From NCBI GenBank assembly GCA_964547645.1, contig CAZJOM010000116.1, positions 1 through 9,723 of the forward strand: a stretch of 9,723 nucleotides of DNA, written 5' to 3'. Shown here piece after piece: positions 6,394 through 9,723 of this stretch. Source of the stretch: SZUA-430 sp964547645. GTDB taxonomy: Bacteria; Pseudomonadota; Alphaproteobacteria; Micropepsales; Micropepsaceae. The notes below the pieces were generated by a model, which was not told the DNA's origin, did not search any database, and saw only the letters and a program-made list of their open reading frames with translations. The translations under genes were made by a program, and so were the position numbers. Numbering within the stretch: position 1 is the stretch's first letter; every line of letters starts with the position of its first letter.

Positions 6394-8247
6394 ATGCGAA
6401 CCGTCGCCATCGATGCGTTGTTGCGGCAAAGCTTTCGAGCCATCCAAAGCCGGCGATTCGACGAGGCTCGTGCGTCCCTTTTGGAGGTGCTGAATAGCGC
6501 TCCCGACCATAAGGACGCGCTCAATCTGTTGGGCGATTTGGAGTACTCGAGCGGCCGCCTCGCCGAATCCGCGGCGCTTCTTGAGCGGTCTTTGCGTAGC
6601 GATCCTGAGCAAGCGGCTGTGTGGTTGAGGCTCGGGGAGGTGCACGAAGATCTCGAGCGCGCGGCCGAAGCAGAGGAATCGTTTGGCCGCGCCGTTCAAC
6701 TCAAACCGGACCTCGTCGAAGCGCACTACAATCGAGCACGATTGCTGCGGCTACTGGGCAAGCGCGCTGACGCAGTGAACAGCTTAGATCAGGCGCTTCA
6801 ACTGCCACCACCAACGCCAAAGCTGCTGGCGCAGATGCTTCAGTTGCTGGCCTTGCTGCAAAACGAAGTGGGCGACCCGGTCGCCGCGCTCGCTACGCTG
6901 GATCATGCGCTCACGGTGGCGCCAGATCGCGCCGCGCTGCATCACAATCGTGGGGTCGTGCTGCAACGGCTCGTGCGGCCGGCCGAAGCCTTGGCTGCCT
7001 ACGACACGGCCATCCGGATGGGCGCCGACGGCGCCGAAGTACACTACAATCGGGGAAACAGCCTGCAATCTCTCGGCCGGTCAGATGAGGCCCTGGCTAG
7101 CTATCGCCTCGCGCTCGCGCGCGACCCTCAACACCAATTGAGCTTGTACGATGTGAGCCGATTGCGATGGCGGCGGGGCGATGAAGCCTTCACGAGCGAA
7201 CTGGATGCGGCGGCGCGCGCGGCACCAACGTCGGCGGTGGCGCCTGGGATCAAGGGCGGGCTCTTGCTCCGGGCCGAACGCTATCGCGAGGCGGCCGAGG
7301 CGTTTGGCCAGGCTTGCGCACTAGCCGATACCACACCCGGCTACTTCGACGGGTTGGGTCAAGCGCTGTGCCGTTTGGGCCGCTTTGAAGAGGGCCTGGC
7401 AGCGCATCGCCGCGCGATCGAACTTTTGCCGGAGCATGCTTCCGCACACGTGAACTATGCCAGCGGACTACTGCAAGCAGGCGAGATTGCGCTTGCCACC
7501 GATGCCGCATCGGCGGCGGTGCGTCTGGATCGGTCCGATCAAACCGCATGGGCATACCTTGGCATCGCTTGGCGCGCCGCAGGCGAGCCAAAGGACGCCT
7601 GGCTCAACGACTACAATACTTTTGTTCAAGCGTTTGACTTGGAAACGCCGCCAGGCTGGCCCGACATGGCGAGCTTCAATCAAGCGCTCCAAACCCGACT
7701 GAGGGAATTGCACACGGATGCACAGGCCCCGATCGATCAGACGCTGCGGATCGGGAGTCAGACGCAAGACAACCTCTTCGATCGCACGGACGCCGTGATC
7801 GTCGCGCTGCGGGAGAGCATCGCGAAAGCGGTGTCGCGTTACATTGCGAGGCTTGGCGAGCTTTCTTCCGATCCGGACCATCCGCTGCTGGGCCGTGTCT
7901 CCGCGAACTGGCGGTTTTCGGATTCATGGTCCGCGCAGCTTCGAAGCGGAGGGTTTCACACGAACCATGTACACCCGCATGGCTGGATCAGTTCCGCCTA
8001 CTACGTCGCATTGCCGCCGGCGGTGCGGCCGGCCGGCGAGGCGGGCGGCGATCAAGCCGGTTGGATCAAATTCGGCGAACCGGGCTTTGCTGTTTCCGGC
8101 CATGAACTTGGGCCGCTCAGAAAGGTCGAACCACGAGTAGGGCGGCTGGTCCTTTTTCCGTCGTATATGTGGCACGGCACCATTCCGTTCATCGACGTTG
8201 AGCGGCGGCTGACCGTTGCCTTCGACGTTTTGCCAATCAACAGCTGA
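6394..8247 (+). CDS. TPR-repeat protein fused to a 2-oxoglutarate/Fe(II) oxygenase domain
   Basis: A 617-residue protein in two parts. Residues 1 to about 400 are TPR repeats of roughly 34 residues (for example EAHYNRARLLRLLGKRADAV at about 109-128, AEVHYNRGNSLQSLGRSDEA at about 214-233, SAHVNYASGLLQAGEIALAT at about 350-369), a scaffold for binding proteins. Residues about 450-617 match the putative 2OG-Fe(II) oxygenase family: SANWRFSDSWSAQLRSGGFH, a histidine cluster H522/H525/H527/H529, ISSAYYVALP, then LVLFPSYMWHGTIPF with the likely second metal histidine at 594, and ERRLTVAFDV with an arginine (604 or 605) suited to bind the 2-oxoglutarate carboxylate. Predicted reaction: oxidation, typically hydroxylation, of an unknown substrate presented by the TPR part. 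No signal peptide, so cytoplasmic. The start at 6394 rests on AGGGGG upstream. The methyltransferase follows closely in the same direction once the false gap is removed. I do not recognise a named gene. Confidence 0.87.
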   Translation: MRTVAIDALLRQSFRAIQSRRFDEARASLLEVLNSAPDHKDALNLLGDLEYSSGRLAESAALLERSLRSDPEQAAVWLRLGEVHEDLERAAEAEESFGRAVQLKPDLVEAHYNRARLLRLLGKRADAVNSLDQALQLPPPTPKLLAQMLQLLALLQNEVGDPVAALATLDHALTVAPDRAALHHNRGVVLQRLVRPAEALAAYDTAIRMGADGAEVHYNRGNSLQSLGRSDEALASYRLALARDPQHQLSLYDVSRLRWRRGDEAFTSELDAAARAAPTSAVAPGIKGGLLLRAERYREAAEAFGQACALADTTPGYFDGLGQALCRLGRFEEGLAAHRRAIELLPEHASAHVNYASGLLQAGEIALATDAASAAVRLDRSDQTAWAYLGIAWRAAGEPKDAWLNDYNTFVQAFDLETPPGWPDMASFNQALQTRLRELHTDAQAPIDQTLRIGSQTQDNLFDRTDAVIVALRESIAKAVSRYIARLGELSSDPDHPLLGRVSANWRFSDSWSAQLRSGGFHTNHVHPHGWISSAYYVALPPAVRPAGEAGGDQAGWIKFGEPGFAVSGHELGPLRKVEPRVGRLVLFPSYMWHGTIPFIDVERRLTVAFDVLPINS

Positions 8248-8256
8248 ACCAGATCT

Positions 8257-8311
8257 GCCTAGGTACATCCTGACATGGAAGACATGGCCTCACTCGTCGC
8301 ACGCCAGTACG
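8257..8311 (+). repeat. Left copy of 55-bp duplication flanking the N-gap (contig-end overlap)
   Basis: This 55-bp stretch is identical to 8412-8466 and stops exactly where the N run begins. It contains the first 12 codons of the methyltransferase (ATG at 8275). An exact 55-bp overlap matches a common assembler k-mer, so this copy is most likely the end of one contig that shares sequence with the start of the next, and not a real repeat. No gene should be called from this copy. Confidence 0.85.
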
Positions 8312-8411
8312 NNNNNNNNNNNNNNNNNNNNNNNNNNNNNNNNNNNNNNNNNNNNNNNNNNNNNNNNNNNNNNNNNNNNNNNNNNNNNNNNNNNNNNNNN
8401 NNNNNNNNNNN
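8312..8411. other. Assembly gap, 100 N
   Basis: Exactly 100 unknown bases, the usual placeholder for a scaffold gap of unknown size. The identical 55-bp flanks suggest that the true gap size is minus 55, i.e. nothing is missing. Any frame read through it is meaningless. Confidence 0.98.
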
Positions 8412-8466
8412 GCCTAGGTACATCCTGACATGGAAGACATGGCCTCACTCGTCGCACGCCAGTACG
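8412..8466 (+). repeat. Right copy of 55-bp duplication flanking the N-gap
   Basis: Identical base for base to 8257-8311 and beginning directly after the last N. It continues without a break into the methyltransferase gene, so this is the copy to keep for annotation. Confidence 0.85.
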
Positions 8467-9659
8467 ACGCTTACGCCTATCCGGAACCGTTTTCCGACCT
8501 AACGCAAAAGCTGGCCGAGGGGTATTTTCAGTTTGGCGATCCGGCGCTCTACGCGCCGATGCTGTGGCCCGAGGGAAAGCCGCGCGAGCGGCTGAGGATT
8601 TTGGCTGCGGGTTGCGGCACGATACAGGCGGCCTATTTGGCCTTCACGAACCCCAGCGCGGATGTCACCGGCGTGGACGTTTCCGAGTCGGCGCTTGCGC
8701 ACGAACGGTTTTTGCAAGACCGGCATGGTCTTTCGAACTTGCGGTTGTTCAAGGGCGATCTACGCGACGTCGGTGCGCTGGGTGATCGTTTCGATGCGGT
8801 GATCTGTTCCGGCGTGCTGCATCATTTACAGGATCCTGCAGCCGGGCTACGCGCGCTTCGCGAGGTTTTGGCCCCCGCAGGCGTGATGGTGCTGATGTTG
8901 TATGCGGCGGCGCGCCGGGCCGGCGTTTACATGCTGCAAGACGTGTTTCGCCGCATGCAGATCAAGCAAGATGCGGCGGGGGTTGCCCGCGTGCGGCGCA
9001 TTCTCGCTCAGGTGCCCGCCCATCACTACGTGCACTGGTATGTCAAAGGGGCTCGCGAGCTTGAGCATGATGCGGCGCTCGTCGATACGTTCCTTCATCC
9101 GGTAGATCGCGCCTATACCGTGCCGGAGGTCTTGAGCTTTGTCGAAAGCAACGGTCTGGCGTTTCATGGCTGGATCGATAATGCGTCCTATTACCCGCCG
9201 GTCTTCTTCGCGCCCGATTCCGAAATCGGGCAGGCGCTGGCGCCATTGGCCGTGCGGGAACAATGGGCGGCGGTCGAGGCGCTGACGCTTAAGCTTGGTA
9301 CCCATGTGTTTCTGGCGCGATTGCCGGAAGCACCGTTGCTGTCGGCCGAGGCGGCATTCGCGGATGGCAGTTGGGAAAAACTGATCCCTCATTGGTCGCC
9401 CGGGGGCGGACGTGCGGCCGATGGAACCTATAACCGGTCTGGCCTTTCGGTGAAGTTTTCCGAGGCGGAGTCGCTGTTGCTCGGCGGCATTGACGGTGTG
9501 CGGACCGCCGGAGAGTTGGCGCACCATCCGCGCCTGCTTGGTTATAGCAACGAGGCGCGCACCGCGTTTGCGCGGCAGGCGTTCGCGCAGGCGTGGAGGC
9601 TCGGCAACATCATGCTCTCGCGGGTGCCTTATCCACGGTCGCCGGCGGCGCCGCAGTGA
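8430..9659 (+). CDS. Class I SAM-dependent methyltransferase with long C-terminal extension
   Basis: A 409-residue protein. The Rossmann-fold methyltransferase domain covers about 50-160: motif I ILAAGCGTIQAAYLA (57-71), the acidic residue D83 in VTGVDVSESAL that should hold the SAM ribose, LFKGDLRD (106-113), and FDAVICSGVLHHLQDP (121-136). A helical region follows, with a conserved-looking stretch DTFLHPVDRAYTVPEV (219-234) and GWIDNASYYPPVFF (247-260). Residues about 335-400 form a separate C-terminal segment (SVKFSEAESLLLGGIDGVRT, then AGELA) that resembles winged-helix/PqqD-like folds. No signal peptide. The acceptor is unknown. The start is ATG 8430; an ATG three codons later (8439) has GGAAG closer upstream and is also possible. 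With the false gap collapsed, the gene begins about 27 bp after the TPR-oxygenase stop, so the two are probably one operon acting on the same target. Confidence 0.88.
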   Translation: MEDMASLVARQYDAYAYPEPFSDLTQKLAEGYFQFGDPALYAPMLWPEGKPRERLRILAAGCGTIQAAYLAFTNPSADVTGVDVSESALAHERFLQDRHGLSNLRLFKGDLRDVGALGDRFDAVICSGVLHHLQDPAAGLRALREVLAPAGVMVLMLYAAARRAGVYMLQDVFRRMQIKQDAAGVARVRRILAQVPAHHYVHWYVKGARELEHDAALVDTFLHPVDRAYTVPEVLSFVESNGLAFHGWIDNASYYPPVFFAPDSEIGQALAPLAVREQWAAVEALTLKLGTHVFLARLPEAPLLSAEAAFADGSWEKLIPHWSPGGGRAADGTYNRSGLSVKFSEAESLLLGGIDGVRTAGELAHHPRLLGYSNEARTAFARQAFAQAWRLGNIMLSRVPYPRSPAAPQ

Positions 9660-9666
9660 CAGCCTC

Positions 9667-9723
9667 TTACTTCGCCGGCCGGTCGAGGCGGTGGACTGTC
9701 AAGCTCCGGTTTGAATCGTTGAG
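9667..9723 (-). CDS. Possible C-terminal end of a convergent gene (partial)
   Basis: On the minus strand a frame enters from the right edge and reads LNDSNRSLTVHRLDRPAK before TAA (9669-9667), 7 bases from the methyltransferase stop. With only 18 codons the coding case is weak; the composition is plausible but not decisive. No other feature is visible in the last 64 bases, and no terminator hairpin with a T-run. Confidence 0.22.
   Translation of the reverse strand, partial: LNDSNRSLTVHRLDRPAK

Noticed and set aside
6292..6726. Minus-strand frame covering the divergent intergenic region and the start of the TPR-oxygenase gene
   Set aside because: Antisense to TPR codons with no domain; it would also overlap the phosphatase promoter region.
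8257..8466. 55-bp direct repeat as an attachment site or insertion-sequence target duplication
   Set aside because: The copies abut the N run exactly, are longer than usual target duplications, and one contains a gene start; an assembler k-mer overlap explains this better.
8275..8502. Frame starting in the left 55-bp copy and reading through the N run
   Set aside because: It crosses 100 unknown bases and repeats the first codons of the methyltransferase; it is a product of the assembly gap.
8847..9527. 226-codon minus-strand frame opposite the methyltransferase
   Set aside because: Arginine/histidine-rich antisense frame without motifs; the plus-strand frame has all the methyltransferase motifs.

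Overview
The window reads as a piece of a high-GC alphaproteobacterial chromosome. This is inferred from dense G/C-rich third codon positions, weak or absent Shine-Dalgarno sequences before several genes, and the style of the exopolysaccharide (EPS) export genes, which recalls Caulobacterales/Hyphomonadaceae-type clusters; the taxon itself cannot be fixed from here. It comes from a draft assembly: a run of exactly 100 N (8312-8411) lies between two identical 55-bp sequences, which is almost certainly a contig-joining artefact rather than biology.

Left two thirds, minus strand (transcribed right to left, 6249 to 1). In transcription order: a PPP-family metallophosphatase (5494-6249); a short lipoprotein polysaccharide export (OPX/Wza-like) protein (4855-5412); a small secreted protein of unknown function (4247-4672); an outer-membrane beta-barrel protein of the BBP2 type (2877-4169); a Wzc/GumC-type polysaccharide co-polymerase with a fused tyrosine kinase and a C-terminal tyrosine cluster (541-2796); and, overlapping its end, a partial single-pass membrane protein with a TPR-like helical region (1-581) that runs off the left edge. 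Together these form the envelope-spanning export part of an EPS system: the inner-membrane co-polymerase/kinase regulates and guides chain export, the OPX lipoprotein forms the periplasmic collar, and the beta-barrel may supply the outer-membrane pore that the short OPX protein lacks. No glycosyltransferase, flippase or polymerase lies in the window; they would have to be outside it.

Right third, plus strand (6394-9659). A divergently transcribed pair: a TPR-repeat protein fused to a 2-oxoglutarate/Fe(II) oxygenase domain (6394-8247), then, once the false gap is collapsed, a SAM-dependent methyltransferase with a long C-terminal extension (8430-9659) starting about 27 bp downstream. They look like a two-gene modification operon whose substrate is not evident. 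The last 64 bases may hold the tail of a convergent gene.

Intergenic stretches are short (the longest are about 182 bp, one of them mostly N). They contain several hairpins without T-tracts, two weak promoter candidates, and a 144-bp divergent control region. I saw no tRNA, rRNA, CRISPR array, insertion sequence or attachment site.
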